Assembly: GCF_016458235.1 (NCBI RefSeq)
Contig: NZ_JAEMHK010000003.1
Coordinates: forward strand, 124,001-188,000
Origin: Geomonas propionica
Lineage (GTDB): Bacteria > Desulfobacterota > Desulfuromonadia > Geobacterales > Geobacteraceae
Reading direction: 5' to 3'
Length of the DNA stretch: 64,000 nucleotides
Both the position numbers and the translations under genes were made by a program. This document shows positions 1 through 10,295 of the stretch, in pieces; positions within the stretch are counted from its first letter, which is position 1; every line of letters starts with the position of its first letter. The notes beneath the pieces were generated by a model, which searched no databases, was not told the DNA's origin, and saw only the letters and a list, made by a program, of their open reading frames with translations.

Positions 1-1380
1 GCGCTGGAGCAGTTCCACCACAGCTCCATCAGGGTTCTTCCCGTGCTGGACGCCGCCGGCGTGCCCAAGGGGGTCATCCCGCTGAGAAAGATCGCCGAAC
101 GCTCGCTGGTGACCGGCGCCGACTCGCTGCGCCTGGTCTCCGCCTCGCTCGCCTCGCTGGCCGCTTGCCTCACCGGGAGCTTCCTCTCCGGCAGCCCCGA
201 CGCCGCCGTCGAGAGCCTGAACCTCTTCGTCGGGGCCATGGCCGAGGAATCCTTCGTGGACCGGATCTCCGGCTTCGATCCAGCGACGCTGGTGGTCGTG
301 ACCGGCGACCGCACCTCGATCCAGAAGGCCTCCATTGAGCGTGGCGTGCGCCTGCTGGTGGTGACCGGCGGCCTTGCCGTCGCCGAGGAGGTGGTGCGCC
401 TGGCGCAGTCGCGCGGGGTGGCGCTTATATCCACGCCGCTGGACACGGCCGCCACCGTTTCCCGGGCCCGCCTGGCCACCCCGGCGCTGGAGCTGGCCGT
501 TGCCAACTTCGAGAGTGTGTCGGTGGGCGAGCCGCTTGGACGGCTGCGGGACAAGCTGCTGCACTCGGGCGAGAGCGCGGTGCTGGCGCTCGAGGAGGAC
601 GGCACCCTGGCCGGCGTCGCCACCAAGTCCTCACTGTTCGCGCCGCTCCCCTACGCCCTGATCCTCGTGGACCACAACGAGCTCTCCCAGTCGGTGCCTG
701 GCGCCGAGGACCTGGAGATCCTCGAGGTGATCGACCACCACAAGCTGGGGAACCCGCCAACCAGCAACCCGATCCCCTTCATCACCGCGCCGGTCGGCAG
801 CACCTGCACCATCGTCGCCTCCCTGTATGAGGATCACGAGGTGGAGCCCCCTGCGCAGATCGCCGCGCTCCTTTTGGCCGGTATCCTCTCAGACACCGTC
901 ATCCTCAAGTCCCCGACCACCACGGCCCGGGACCGCGCCACCGTGGCGCGCCTTGCCGCCGTCGCCGGGCTGGACTGGGAGGCGTTCGGCGCCGAGATCT
1001 TCGCCGCCTCCGGGGCGCTCTCCGGCTACGGCAGCCCCGAGCGCGTCGTTGGCTCGGACTTCAAGCTCTTCAGCCAGGGCGAGCTCAACTTCGGCGTGGG
1101 ACAGGTCGAGGTGTTCGGCTTTGCAGAGTTCAACGAGATGAAAGCGGAACTGCGCCAGGCGCTCGCGGCGCGGCGCGAGAAGGAGGGGCTGGAACTTGCC
1201 GGCCTCATGGTTACCGACATCTCCAGCGAGAGCACCATGTTCATGATGGAAGGGGGGCAGGCCTTTACCCGTTTCATGGGTTACCCGCAGCCCGAACCCC
1301 ATATCTTCGAGATGAAGGGCGTCATGTCGCGCAAGAAGCAGCTGGTGCCGCACATGATCAAGGTTCTGGGAGGTCGCTAG
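1..1380 (+). CDS. Manganese-dependent inorganic pyrophosphatase with CBS-DRTGG insert (5' partial)
   Basis: Hydrolyses pyrophosphate to phosphate in the cytoplasm (family II, DHH phosphoesterase fold). The frame is open from base 1, so the N-terminal DHH part lies outside the window; 459 codons are visible. In order: the end of a CBS domain (residues 1-40), a DRTGG-type domain (about 75-165, with VVVTGDR), a second CBS domain (about 170-215), then the DHH core continues with ALILVDHNE (near 219) and VIDHHK (243-248), followed by a DHHA2 domain. CBS pairs in this family bind adenine nucleotides and regulate the enzyme, and a DRTGG insert marks the diadenosine-polyphosphate-responsive subtype. 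The GTG at 43 is internal and not the start. The stop TAG abuts the ATG of the next gene, so the two are probably co-transcribed. Confidence 0.88.
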   Translation, partial: ALEQFHHSSIRVLPVLDAAGVPKGVIPLRKIAERSLVTGADSLRLVSASLASLAACLTGSFLSGSPDAAVESLNLFVGAMAEESFVDRISGFDPATLVVVTGDRTSIQKASIERGVRLLVVTGGLAVAEEVVRLAQSRGVALISTPLDTAATVSRARLATPALELAVANFESVSVGEPLGRLRDKLLHSGESAVLALEEDGTLAGVATKSSLFAPLPYALILVDHNELSQSVPGAEDLEILEVIDHHKLGNPPTSNPIPFITAPVGSTCTIVASLYEDHEVEPPAQIAALLLAGILSDTVILKSPTTTARDRATVARLAAVAGLDWEAFGAEIFAASGALSGYGSPERVVGSDFKLFSQGELNFGVGQVEVFGFAEFNEMKAELRQALAARREKEGLELAGLMVTDISSESTMFMMEGGQAFTRFMGYPQPEPHIFEMKGVMSRKKQLVPHMIKVLGGR

Positions 1381-3248
<1,868 letters not shown>

Positions 3249-3270
<22 letters not shown>

Positions 3271-3416
3271 GGTCCACAGAGGACACAGCGGAAGGAATTG
3301 TGGAAGACCTGCCGTTTCCCCCTCGCCCTCCGGGAGAGGGTCGGGGTGAGGGCGTCCCCTGTCCCCGGCATTTTCCTCTGTGCCCTCCGTGTACCTCTGA
3401 GACCTCTGTGTTCCGA
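3249..3416. repeat. Inverted-repeat element with a nested GC-rich palindrome
   Basis: Left arm 3249-3292 (GGAACACAGAGGACAC, then CACAGAGGACACAG) and right arm 3374-3416 (CCTCTGTG..., ...GACCTCTGTGTTCCG) are imperfect inverted copies about 44 bp long. A CTCGCCCTCCGGGAGAGGGTC palindrome unit sits between them at about 3316-3352. The left arm overlaps the last codons and stop of the upstream gene. The layout resembles a small non-autonomous mobile element or a REP doublet; no transposase is present. Confidence 0.7.
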
Positions 3417-3474
3417 GTTTGCTTTTCAGCTATTTTGACCTGCATCAATTTCATTGGAGACAAAGGAGCAGATG

Positions 3475-4161
3475 ATGAAGACCAAGGACATGCTTGAGAA
3501 AGGCGCCATCCTGCAGCGCGACCGCGAGACCTACGCCATAGCCCCGCACATCCCGGGCGGCTTCACGGACACCGTCACCCTGCGCAAGATCTGCGACGTG
3601 GCCGACAAGTACCAGCTGGAGCTGAAGCTCACCTCGGCCCAGCGCATCGCCATGTTCGGCGTTAAGGAAGAGGAGATCGACGCGGTGTGGGCCGATCTCG
3701 CCCAGACGCCCGGAGCCGCCATCGGCCTCTGTGTCAGGAGCATCAAGATCTGCCCGGGCACCCAGTGGTGCAAAAGGGCGGTGCTCGATTCTGCCTCGCT
3801 GGGGCTCAAGCTGGACAAGATCTATCACGCCATGGAGCTCCCCAACAAGATGAAGATGGGGGTTTCCGGCTGCCTGCTCGCCTGCTCCGAGTCCGGCGTT
3901 AAAGACATCGGCATCGTCGGCCACAACAAGGGGTGGCGCATCCTGGTGGGCGGCAACTCCGGCCCGAGGCCGCGCCTGGCCGAACTGCTGGTGGATAACA
4001 TCCAGACCGAGGAAGAGGTGCTGGAGATCGTGGCCAAGGTGGTGGAAGTCTACAAGAACGACCCGCAGCAGGGGCGTTTGGGCAGGCTGATTGAGGAGAA
4101 GGGGATCGAGGCATTCAGGGCGGCCGTGCTCGGCAGCCAGGACGCCGCGGTCGGGAAGTGA
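3475..4161 (+). CDS. Low-molecular-weight siroheme/4Fe-4S sulfite reductase-like protein
   Basis: About 228 residues, far shorter than the two-repeat sulfite and nitrite reductases. It has one copy of the siroheme-[4Fe-4S] cluster motif: C-x5-C (CPGTQWC) and C-x3-C (CLLAC), preceded by an NirA/DsrA-type half domain. This matches the small assimilatory-type sulfite reductases known from Desulfovibrio and from anaerobes that also carry Dsr-like proteins. The likely reaction is six-electron reduction of sulfite to sulfide, but the physiological substrate cannot be read from sequence. AAAGGAGC at 3462-3469 favours ATG 3475 (or 3472) over an upstream TTG at 3454. The gene follows the inverted-repeat element and precedes the TtcA-like gene, a sulfur-related context. 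Confidence 0.82.
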   Translation: MKTKDMLEKGAILQRDRETYAIAPHIPGGFTDTVTLRKICDVADKYQLELKLTSAQRIAMFGVKEEEIDAVWADLAQTPGAAIGLCVRSIKICPGTQWCKRAVLDSASLGLKLDKIYHAMELPNKMKMGVSGCLLACSESGVKDIGIVGHNKGWRILVGGNSGPRPRLAELLVDNIQTEEEVLEIVAKVVEVYKNDPQQGRLGRLIEEKGIEAFRAAVLGSQDAAVGK

Positions 4162-4211
4162 TATGAGAGCGGCAATTACGACTGAAAGAGGACCGCGCGC
4201 GGGAGGTATCC

Positions 4212-4979
4212 GTGGCGCTTATTGAGGACGCGCTCTTCACGCGCATCAAGAACCGGGTCGGCAGGGCGATCCACGACTTCGGCCTGATCTCGGAAGGTGA
4301 CCGCATCGCCGTCGCGGTCTCGGGCGGCAAGGACTCGTACGCCATGCTGCATATGCTGGACACGCTGCGCCGGCGCGCCCCGGTGCGCTACGAGCTGGTC
4401 GCCATCAACATCGACTCCGGCTACCGCGGCTACCGCGCCGACATCATCGAGGAGCACCTGAAGGAGCACGGCTTCACCTATCACATGGAGAAGACGGATC
4501 ACTACGACATCATCTCGGAGAAGCGCCGCCCGAACTCCTCCTACTGTTCCATCTGCGCGAGGCTGAAACGCGGTACGCTCTACACCCTGGCGCAGCAGTA
4601 CGGCTGCAATAAGCTGGCGCTTGGCCACCACATGGACGACTTCATCGAGACGCTGCTTTTGAACCAGTTCTTCGTCGGGTCCCTGAAGGCGATGGCCCCG
4701 AGCATGCTGGCCGACAACGGCGTCACCACGGTGATCAGGCCGCTGGTCTACGTCCCGGAGAAGGAGATTATCCCGTTCTCCCGCAACAACCGCTTCCCCG
4801 TGGTCTGCTGCTGTTGCCCGGTCTGCGGCACGGCGGACTTGCAGCGCAAGAAGATGAAGGAGTTGTTGGAGACCTTGGAGCGGGACAACCCCTTGGTGAA
4901 GAAGAGCCTTTTGAAGGCCTTATCCAACGTCCACCCGCGCCACTTGCTGGACAAGGGCTTGACCAGGATGCCTTCCTGA
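4212..4979 (+). CDS. ttcA: TtcA-family tRNA 2-thiocytidine biosynthesis protein
   Basis: 255 residues of the PP-loop ATP pyrophosphatase fold. SGGKDS near residue 38 is the ATP-binding P-loop. CxxC motifs (CSIC near residue 116 and CPVC near 202) match the cysteines that hold the iron-sulfur cluster in TtcA enzymes. TtcA inserts sulfur at cytidine 32 of certain tRNAs. GTG 4212 is preceded by GGGAGG at the right distance. The 3' end converges on a possible minus-strand reading frame starting at 5062. TtcA versus another member of the TtcA/TtuA family cannot be fully separated here, but length and motif spacing favour TtcA. Confidence 0.83.
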   Translation: MALIEDALFTRIKNRVGRAIHDFGLISEGDRIAVAVSGGKDSYAMLHMLDTLRRRAPVRYELVAINIDSGYRGYRADIIEEHLKEHGFTYHMEKTDHYDIISEKRRPNSSYCSICARLKRGTLYTLAQQYGCNKLALGHHMDDFIETLLLNQFFVGSLKAMAPSMLADNGVTTVIRPLVYVPEKEIIPFSRNNRFPVVCCCCPVCGTADLQRKKMKELLETLERDNPLVKKSLLKALSNVHPRHLLDKGLTRMPS

Positions 4980-5062
4980 CGCAGATCGGTGATGATGTCC
5001 TTCACCGTCAGGTGCCCGCAGTAGACGACGATTCCCACAGCTCCTATTACCATCGGTTCCAT
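4748..5062 (-). CDS. Possible small or degraded gene antisense to the ttcA 3' end
   Basis: A minus-strand frame starts at ATG 5062 with a very good ribosome site (GGAGG, 6-nt gap, ATG). It reads MEPMVIGAVGIVVYCGH and about 15 more protein-like residues before entering the antisense of ttcA at 4979, where it stays open to 4748 (104 codons in all). Only the first 28 codons lie outside ttcA. It may be a remnant of a longer gene cut by rearrangement, or a real short protein. No family was recognised. Confidence 0.28.
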   Translation of the reverse strand: MEPMVIGAVGIVVYCGHLTVKDIITDLRQEGILVKPLSSKWRGWTLDKAFKRLFFTKGLSRSKVSNNSFIFLRCKSAVPQTGQQQQTTGKRLLRENGIISFSGT

Positions 5063-5156
5063 ATGCTACCTCCGCTTTCCTTGATGATACGACGGTAACA
5101 GGTGGTAGCGACAAAATAAGTCGCAACATATATGCAGGGCAAACAAGGTGAGGTTC

Positions 5157-6149
5157 ATGGCGGAAAAAAAAGTGCAGCAGGTCAGGATTGCGGTGCAGTG
5201 GGGCTTTCTTCTTTTCTCCCTCTTTTTGGGGGTAACCTTCTACCGTTTCGTGCTTCATTTCAGAAACGGCGGCGCCACCCCGTTCGTGGCGCGTCCCGAC
5301 GGCGTCGAGGCCTTTCTTCCCATCTCCGGCCTGGTAAGTCTCAAGGGGTGGATGAGCCTCGGCACCATCAATGACGTGCACCCGGCGGCGCTGGTGGTCC
5401 TCTTGTCGGTAATCGCCGTTTCGCTCCTGTTGAAGCGCTCTTTCTGCTCCTGGGTCTGCCCGGTGTCCACCATAACCGAGGTGTGCTGGAAGGTGGGGAC
5501 CAAGCTCTTCGGCAAGAACTTTAAGATGTGGCTCTGGCTGGACTGGCTCTTGCGCCCGATCAAGTACCTGCTGCTCGCCTTCTTCCTGTTCTCGATCCTG
5601 GTGATCATGGCGCCCGACAGCGTCGCCTCCTTCATCACCGGCGATTACAACAAAATGGCCGACGTGAAGATGCTCGACTTCTTCGTCAACCTGTCCGGTA
5701 CGCCGCTGGTGGTGATCGGCGTGCTGCTGGCGCTTTCGTTCCTGTTCAAGAACCCGTTCTGCCGTTTCCTCTGCCCGTACGGCGCGCTGCTCGGCCTGGT
5801 GTCGCGTCTGTCTCCGGTCAAGGTGCAGCGCAACCAAAGCGCCTGCATCTCCTGTGGCGGTTGCACCAAGGCCTGCCCCTCCTACATTGACGTCATGCAC
5901 CAGGAAAGGGTTTGTTCCGAGGAGTGTGTCGGCTGCCTGCGCTGTGTGAGCGCCTGCCCCAAGCCCGAAGCGTTGCAGATGAAGGCGAAGAATGGCAAGG
6001 TGATCCCCGGCGTGGTCTACGCCGCCCTGGTCGTGGTCGTGTTTGTTGGCGGCACTCTCATCGGTCGCGCCACCGGTCACTGGCACAGCTCCATCACCAA
6101 GGCCGATTACCAGCGCCTGATCGCCGCCCCCCCGGTGGACCACCCCTAG
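5157..6149 (+). CDS. Membrane-bound polyferredoxin (NapH/CcoG-like 4Fe-4S protein)
   Basis: About 330 residues with roughly five transmembrane segments (N-terminal, around 80-100, 135-160, 185-205 and near the C terminus). Two membrane-proximal CxxxCP motifs (CSWVCPVS and CRFLCPYG) are typical of NapH/MauN/NosR-C proteins. Two ferredoxin motifs follow: CISCGGCTKACP and CVGCLRCVSACP. Such proteins pass electrons between the quinone pool and periplasmic or cytoplasmic reductases; the partner here is unknown because no nap, nos or cco genes are nearby. ATG 5157 with AAGGTGAGG just upstream is preferred over GTG 5148. The stop is followed by GC-rich palindromes and a strong terminator. Confidence 0.8.
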   Translation: MAEKKVQQVRIAVQWGFLLFSLFLGVTFYRFVLHFRNGGATPFVARPDGVEAFLPISGLVSLKGWMSLGTINDVHPAALVVLLSVIAVSLLLKRSFCSWVCPVSTITEVCWKVGTKLFGKNFKMWLWLDWLLRPIKYLLLAFFLFSILVIMAPDSVASFITGDYNKMADVKMLDFFVNLSGTPLVVIGVLLALSFLFKNPFCRFLCPYGALLGLVSRLSPVKVQRNQSACISCGGCTKACPSYIDVMHQERVCSEECVGCLRCVSACPKPEALQMKAKNGKVIPGVVYAALVVVVFVGGTLIGRATGHWHSSITKADYQRLIAAPPVDHP

Positions 6150-6153
6150 CATA

Positions 6154-6250
6154 GTCCCCTCCCCCGGAGGGGGAGGGATACGGTGGGGGCGCGTAGCGGC
6201 TGCCGAAAGCCTTCCCCCCTCCCCAACCTCCCCCCTCCAGGGGGAGGAGC
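6154..6250. repeat. GC-rich palindromic repeats (intergenic pair)
   Basis: CCCCTCCCCCGGAGGGGGAGG at 6155-6175 is an almost perfect hairpin. A second unit with CCCCCCTCC and CCTCCAGGGGGAGG follows at 6213-6247. They are the same family as the copies in the methyltransferase/MTHFR gene and in other intergenic gaps of this window. Confidence 0.7.
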
Positions 6251-6264
6251 TGAGACAAAACAAA

Positions 6265-6296
6265 AAGAGGGGACGGTATCTCTACCGTCCCCTCTT
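6265..6296. terminator. Bidirectional intrinsic terminator
   Basis: Perfect 14-bp stem AAGAGGGGACGGTA / TACCGTCCCCTCTT with a TCTC loop, between the convergent polyferredoxin gene (+) and the dksA-like gene (-). A-rich flank on the left gives a U-tract on the minus transcript. Confidence 0.85.
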
Positions 6297-6367
6297 GGTA
6301 TTTCTGGCACCGGCCGGGTGAAAAAGGATAATGCCCGTTTCCCCTGCCGCTGTTGCTGTTTTGCCTG

Positions 6368-6787
6368 CTACCCTTCTTCTTCCTCGCCCAGCGCGATCTC
6401 GCGGTAAGCGCGGTCCTCTTCGAAGCGCTTAGTCTGCGCCTGCTGCTTCTCCAGGTCCGCCTTGCACTTGACGCAGTGGCGGGCGAAGGGGACGATCTTC
6501 AGCCTCCCGATCGGGATCTCTTCCTCGCACTCCTCGCAGATGCCGTACTCGCCTTCTTCCAGACGCAGTAAAGCCTCGTCGATGTTGCGCAATTTCTCGC
6601 GCTCCCGGTCGCCCAGCAAGAGACCCAGTTCACGGTCGCGCTCGCTGGAGGCCTGGTCGTAGATGTCGCCGCTCGGCTCGTTGATCGGTGCATCGGAGCC
6701 GGACTTGACAGTCTTGTTAATCTCTTTAAGCGTCTCCTCTTTCATTTTGAGGAGCATCGCTTTCATTTCTTCGGGTTTTTCAGTCAT
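6368..6787 (-). CDS. DksA/TraR-family zinc-finger protein
   Basis: 139 residues with an N-terminal coiled-coil and a C-terminal four-cysteine zinc finger (CEEC ... CVKC). This family binds the RNA polymerase secondary channel and alters transcription, often together with ppGpp. The stretch RDRELGLLLGDRE matches the region near the coiled-coil tip. ATG 6787 (MTEKPEE) is chosen over a 19-codon-longer frame because CGGAG lies upstream and the extension looks non-coding. It is last in the minus-strand run lolA-yajQ-rimO-dksA. The Geobacter paralogues of DksA are several, so the exact orthologue is not assigned. Confidence 0.85.
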   Translation of the reverse strand: MTEKPEEMKAMLLKMKEETLKEINKTVKSGSDAPINEPSGDIYDQASSERDRELGLLLGDREREKLRNIDEALLRLEEGEYGICEECEEEIPIGRLKIVPFARHCVKCKADLEKQQAQTKRFEEDRAYREIALGEEEEG

Positions 6788-6870
6788 GTATAAACTATCT
6801 CCGTTTGAGTCATTGTCCCGCAAAGCGACGCAATAATACAGCAATAGCGGTCGGTGTCAAGACTAAAAGC

Positions 6871-8217
6871 CTAGTCGATGATCTCCCCAATCAGGTCGTA
6901 ATCAGAGGAATCAGTGATCTTCAACCTCACTATGTCACCGACGTTGGCGTTGCCTGCCGTGATGTACACAAGTCCGTCCACATCGGGTGCCTGGCGGGAA
7001 GAGCGACCCTTCAAGAGCAGCTCGGTTTCCTCGCTGTATCCCTCGACCAGCACGTCCTCTTCGCTGTCGACCAAGGTGCGGTTGTGCTTGAAGGAAACCC
7101 GGGCCTGGGTGCGCATCAGCTTCTTGTGCCGCTCGCGCTTGACCCGCTCGGAGACCTGGTCCGGCATGTCCGCCGCCGGGGTTCCCTCTTCGCGCGAGTA
7201 GCAAAAGACGCCGAGGCGGTCGAAGCGGGTCTCGTCGACGAACTGCAAAAGCTTCTTGAAGTCGTCGTTGGTCTCGCCGGGGAAGCCGACGATGAGCGAG
7301 GTGCGGATGGCGATGTCGGGGATCTCGCGGCGCAGCTTGGCGATCAGGGTGCGGATCTCTTCTTCGCCGCTTCTCCTTTTCATGTTCTTCAGGACCGGGT
7401 CCGAGATGTGCTGGATCGGGAGGTCCAGGTACTTGCAGACCTTGGGCTCGTTCTTGATCAGTTCGATCAGCGAGTCCCTGACCCCGTCAGGGTAGGCGTA
7501 CAGGAGCCTGATCCACTTGAGCCCTTCCAGCTTGGCCAGTTCCTGGACCAGGAGCTCGAGGCTCGGCTGCTCCGGGAGGTCGCGGCCGTAGGCGGTGATG
7601 TCCTGGGCGATCAGGTTCAACTCCTTCACTCCCCCGGCAACCAGGCTCTTGGCCTCGGCCATGAGGGTCGCGAAGGGGCGGGAGCGGTGCGCGCCGCGCA
7701 GGGACGGGATCACGCAGTAGGAGCAGTTGTTGGAGCACCCTTCCGCGATCTTCAGGTAGGCGGTGTAGTGCGGTGAGGACTGCAGGCGCGGCAACTCGTC
7801 GTTGTAGACGAAGTTGGGATCGCCGGTGTAGCAGAGCTGGGAGTCGGTCCCTTTTTTCTCGGCGATGATCTCAGCGATGCGCGGGTAGTCGCCGGTGCCG
7901 ATGAAGATGTCCACCTCGGGGAGTTCCTTGGCGAGCTCTTCCTGGTAGCGCTGCGGCAGGCAGCCGGTCACGATGAGCAGCTTGCAGCGCGCGTCGTGCT
8001 TTCTGTCGGCCAGGTCGAGGATGGTGTCGATGCTCTCCTGCTTGGCCTCCTTGATGAAGGAGCAGGTGTTGACCACGATGATGTCCGCCTGCATCTCATC
8101 GGTGGTGACCTCGTACTCGTCCTTGGAGAGGTAGCCCAGCATGACCTCGGCGTCCACCAGGTTCTTCGGGCAGCCCAGGCTCACCAGGCTCACTTTTTCC
8201 TTAATCTTCTGGTTCAA
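6871..8217 (-). CDS. rimO: Ribosomal protein S12 methylthiotransferase RimO
   Basis: 448 residues, normal for RimO. The N-terminal UPF0004 domain has its three cluster cysteines (in SLGCPKN, NTCSF and VTGCLPQ). The radical SAM core has CSNNCSYC, followed by a C-terminal TRAM domain. The enzyme adds a methylthio group to an aspartate of ribosomal protein S12 using two [4Fe-4S] clusters. [10 protein letters not shown] at the N terminus is characteristic of RimO rather than MiaB. It sits between the yajQ and dksA-like genes on the same strand. Confidence 0.93.
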   Translation of the reverse strand: MNQKIKEKVSLVSLGCPKNLVDAEVMLGYLSKDEYEVTTDEMQADIIVVNTCSFIKEAKQESIDTILDLADRKHDARCKLLIVTGCLPQRYQEELAKELPEVDIFIGTGDYPRIAEIIAEKKGTDSQLCYTGDPNFVYNDELPRLQSSPHYTAYLKIAEGCSNNCSYCVIPSLRGAHRSRPFATLMAEAKSLVAGGVKELNLIAQDITAYGRDLPEQPSLELLVQELAKLEGLKWIRLLYAYPDGVRDSLIELIKNEPKVCKYLDLPIQHISDPVLKNMKRRSGEEEIRTLIAKLRREIPDIAIRTSLIVGFPGETNDDFKKLLQFVDETRFDRLGVFCYSREEGTPAADMPDQVSERVKRERHKKLMRTQARVSFKHNRTLVDSEEDVLVEGYSEETELLLKGRSSRQAPDVDGLVYITAGNANVGDIVRLKITDSSDYDLIGEIID

Positions 8218-8236
8218 AAAATTCCCCTTCTTCTTG

Positions 8237-8722
8237 TCAGCTTCTGAAGTTGACGAACTGCAGGTCGATGTCGAGATCCTTCCCTTTCAGGACCCGGATC
8301 ACTTCCTGGAGGTCGTCGATGTTCTTGCCGGTGACCCGGAGCTGGTCATCCTGGATCTGGCTCTGTACCTTAAGCTTGGTTTCCTTGATCACGGCGCCGA
8401 TGTCCTTGGCCTTTTCCTTGGAGATCCCCACCTGCAGGGTGATGATCTGGCGCACCATGCCGCCGGAAGCCTGCTCCACCTTGCCGTACTGCAGCGCCTT
8501 GGGCGAGATGTTGCGCTTGACGAACTTGGTCTGCAGGATGTCGATGACGGCCTTCAGTTTGAAGTCGTCTTCGGAAAGGACCTTGATGCTTTCCTTCTCC
8601 AGGGTCACCTCGCTCTTGGACCCCTTGAAGTCGTAGCGCTGGGCGATCTCCTTCACGGTCTGATTGATGGCGTTGTCGACCTCCTGCAGGTCGACCTTGG
8701 AAACGATGTCGAATGACGGCAT
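8237..8722 (-). CDS. YajQ-family nucleotide-binding protein
   Basis: 161 residues, full length for the family. It starts [11 protein letters not shown], contains [12 protein letters not shown], and ends with the LQFVNFRS signature. YajQ proteins carry two ferredoxin-like folds; some bind cyclic di-GMP, while the role in most bacteria is unclear. ATG 8722 is preceded by a GGGGG ribosome site; the longer frame to 8788 runs through a repeat hairpin and is rejected. It lies 20 bp upstream of rimO. Confidence 0.9.
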   Translation of the reverse strand: MPSFDIVSKVDLQEVDNAINQTVKEIAQRYDFKGSKSEVTLEKESIKVLSEDDFKLKAVIDILQTKFVKRNISPKALQYGKVEQASGGMVRQIITLQVGISKEKAKDIGAVIKETKLKVQSQIQDDQLRVTGKNIDDLQEVIRVLKGKDLDIDLQFVNFRS

Positions 8723-8738
8723 AAAACCCCCTAAAAAT

Positions 8739-8804
8739 GCAGGTTGAGGTTGAGGTTGAGCAAACGCAGAGGCCTTTCTTAACCTCAACCTTAACCTTGA
8801 CCTG
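8739..8804. repeat. Heptad-type inverted repeat between lolA and yajQ
   Basis: The left arm is made of AGGTTGAGGTTGAGGTTGAG; the right arm (8780-8804) reads AACCTCAACCTTAACCTTGA and then CCTG. The arms form a long imperfect hairpin starting GCAGG / CCTGC with an internal tandem of about 6-7 bp. It may act as an attenuator or be a dispersed repeat: a related AGGTCAAGACTAAG / AAAGGTTAAG tract follows the iclR-like gene at 53618-53645. Confidence 0.6.
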
Positions 8805-8806
8805 CT

Positions 8807-9514
8807 TTATCTCTTAATGACCTGGACCCCCGAGGGGATCTTGAAGCTGAACTTGCCGCTGGAGATGCCGCGGTTGGTCTTCACGTTGCTGAAATCCATC
8901 CTGGTGGTGTTGCCGGTCTGGTCGACCACCGTGGAGGAGAGCACCGGGAAGGGAGTGCCGGGATGCCCTTTGGCGACGAAACTCTCCACCGCGTCCCCGG
9001 AAATGGTCAGCAGTAGCTTGGCCATGGCCGGGCTCTTCTTGTGCGGGGTGAGCTCCAACTGGTAGTTGCCGCTCTTGTCCTTTGCCTCGGCGGCGAAGGC
9101 GATGCTGAAATCCTTGGAAACCTGCCCGAGTCCCGAGAGGTAGTTCATGGCGATGCCGTTACTCGCCTCGAGGAGCTGCGCCAGGTCCATCACCATAACC
9201 TGCTTCTGGTCCGGGATGTAGTACCAGACGGTCTTCCCGTTGGAGACGATCTGCTGCTTGGGCTTGGAGTAGTTGAAGCGGAACATCGATTCCTTGCCGC
9301 CACCCTTCTTCAGGAGGAGCTCGCCGGCGCCCTTTTCCTCGCGTTTCATCACTTTTATGCTGCTTCTCTGGCTGAAGTCGGCCTGCAGGTCGTTCAGCGA
9401 CCCGTACCCCTGCTCGATGGTGCGCACCACCTGGGAGAGTTCAGCGCACAGGGCCAGGCCGGCGTTGAATGCGATCAGGGCGAGACACAGGAGGGCTGTT
9501 CTGGCGATTTTCAT
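8807..9514 (-). CDS. lolA: Outer-membrane lipoprotein carrier protein LolA
   Basis: 235 residues with a cleavable signal peptide (residues 1-21, ending ALCA). The LolA fold is recognisable from the DLQADFSQRS opening, the LLKKGGG ... FRFNYSKPKQQIVSNGKTVWYYIPDQKQV core and the C-terminal FSFKIPSGVQVI strand. It ferries lipoproteins across the periplasm from LolCDE to the outer membrane. ATG 9514 with AGAGGTCG upstream is preferred over an 18-residue-longer frame because it places the signal peptide at the N terminus. Confidence 0.88.
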   Translation of the reverse strand: MKIARTALLCLALIAFNAGLALCAELSQVVRTIEQGYGSLNDLQADFSQRSSIKVMKREEKGAGELLLKKGGGKESMFRFNYSKPKQQIVSNGKTVWYYIPDQKQVMVMDLAQLLEASNGIAMNYLSGLGQVSKDFSIAFAAEAKDKSGNYQLELTPHKKSPAMAKLLLTISGDAVESFVAKGHPGTPFPVLSSTVVDQTGNTTRMDFSNVKTNRGISSGKFSFKIPSGVQVIKR

Positions 9515-9632
9515 AGCTTCGACCTCTGAAAGTAGTGAAGGTCTCGGGCTGGAGCTCGGGACCCTCAATGTGCCGCAGCGGCGGCAGTTTGACCGGGCAT
9601 TCTGACATACAACCGGGTAACGTGCAACCTTT

Positions 9633-10232
9633 TCATTGCTCCAGCGCGCCCAGGAGCGCCCCCAGCGAGGCGGGCGCGGGAATGAGGAAGATGCTTCCGC
9701 CGCAAAGCGAATCGGAGACCGAGAACATGGCGTCGATCATCACCACCGTCTCGTCGCCGTCACTCCGCTCCAGGGCGCGGGTCAGGACATCGCTCCCCAG
9801 GCCGGTGCTCAGGGCGGGGACGGAGGGGAGCAGGGTCATCTTGAGCGAGTTGCCGAGGGCGTTCAGGCAGGCCGATGCCAGGATGTTGCCCACCTCCATC
9901 AGGGTCGCCCGCTCCATCTCGGAGAGCGGCTCACCTTCTTTTGGCCCTTGGCCCAGCAAAAGCTCCAGGATGCGCTGGGCGTTCTCCCGGATCAGCAGGA
10001 TCAGGATGCTGCCGCGCACGTTGCCCAGGATCTGCAGCTGCAGGGCGGTCACCTCCTGCGCGCCGAGCAGGTGGGTGACGCCGGAGCCCTCGAGCACCTG
10101 GAGCCGGGGCACCTGGATGCTCACCCCCTTGCCCATCAGTTGGGACAGGGCGACGGCGGCGTGCTGCATGCCGGTATTGCACACGTGGGTGAGCGCGTTC
10201 AGTTCGCCATCGTGCAGTTCGTGGTGCGCCAT
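9633..10232 (-). CDS. cheC: CheC-like CheY-phosphate phosphatase
   Basis: 199 residues with the two-fold CheC/CheX repeat. The second site is canonical (Glu113-x2-Asn116 in LMEVGNILASACLNAL). The first site reads LTHVCNTGMQHAAVAL: Asn19 is kept but the catalytic Glu position is His16. CheC dephosphorylates CheY-P and can pair with CheD, which is not encoded here. ATG 10232 follows CCGGAGG. It is the last gene of the cheR-mcp-cheW-cheY-cheA-cheC cluster, 63 bp after cheA. Confidence 0.82.
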   Translation of the reverse strand: MAHHELHDGELNALTHVCNTGMQHAAVALSQLMGKGVSIQVPRLQVLEGSGVTHLLGAQEVTALQLQILGNVRGSILILLIRENAQRILELLLGQGPKEGEPLSEMERATLMEVGNILASACLNALGNSLKMTLLPSVPALSTGLGSDVLTRALERSDGDETVVMIDAMFSVSDSLCGGSIFLIPAPASLGALLGALEQ

Positions 10233-10295
10233 GCTAGCCTCCGGAGATGAGCCGTTCCCGCAGGGGGAAACGGCGGCTAAGGATCGGAAAACAAT

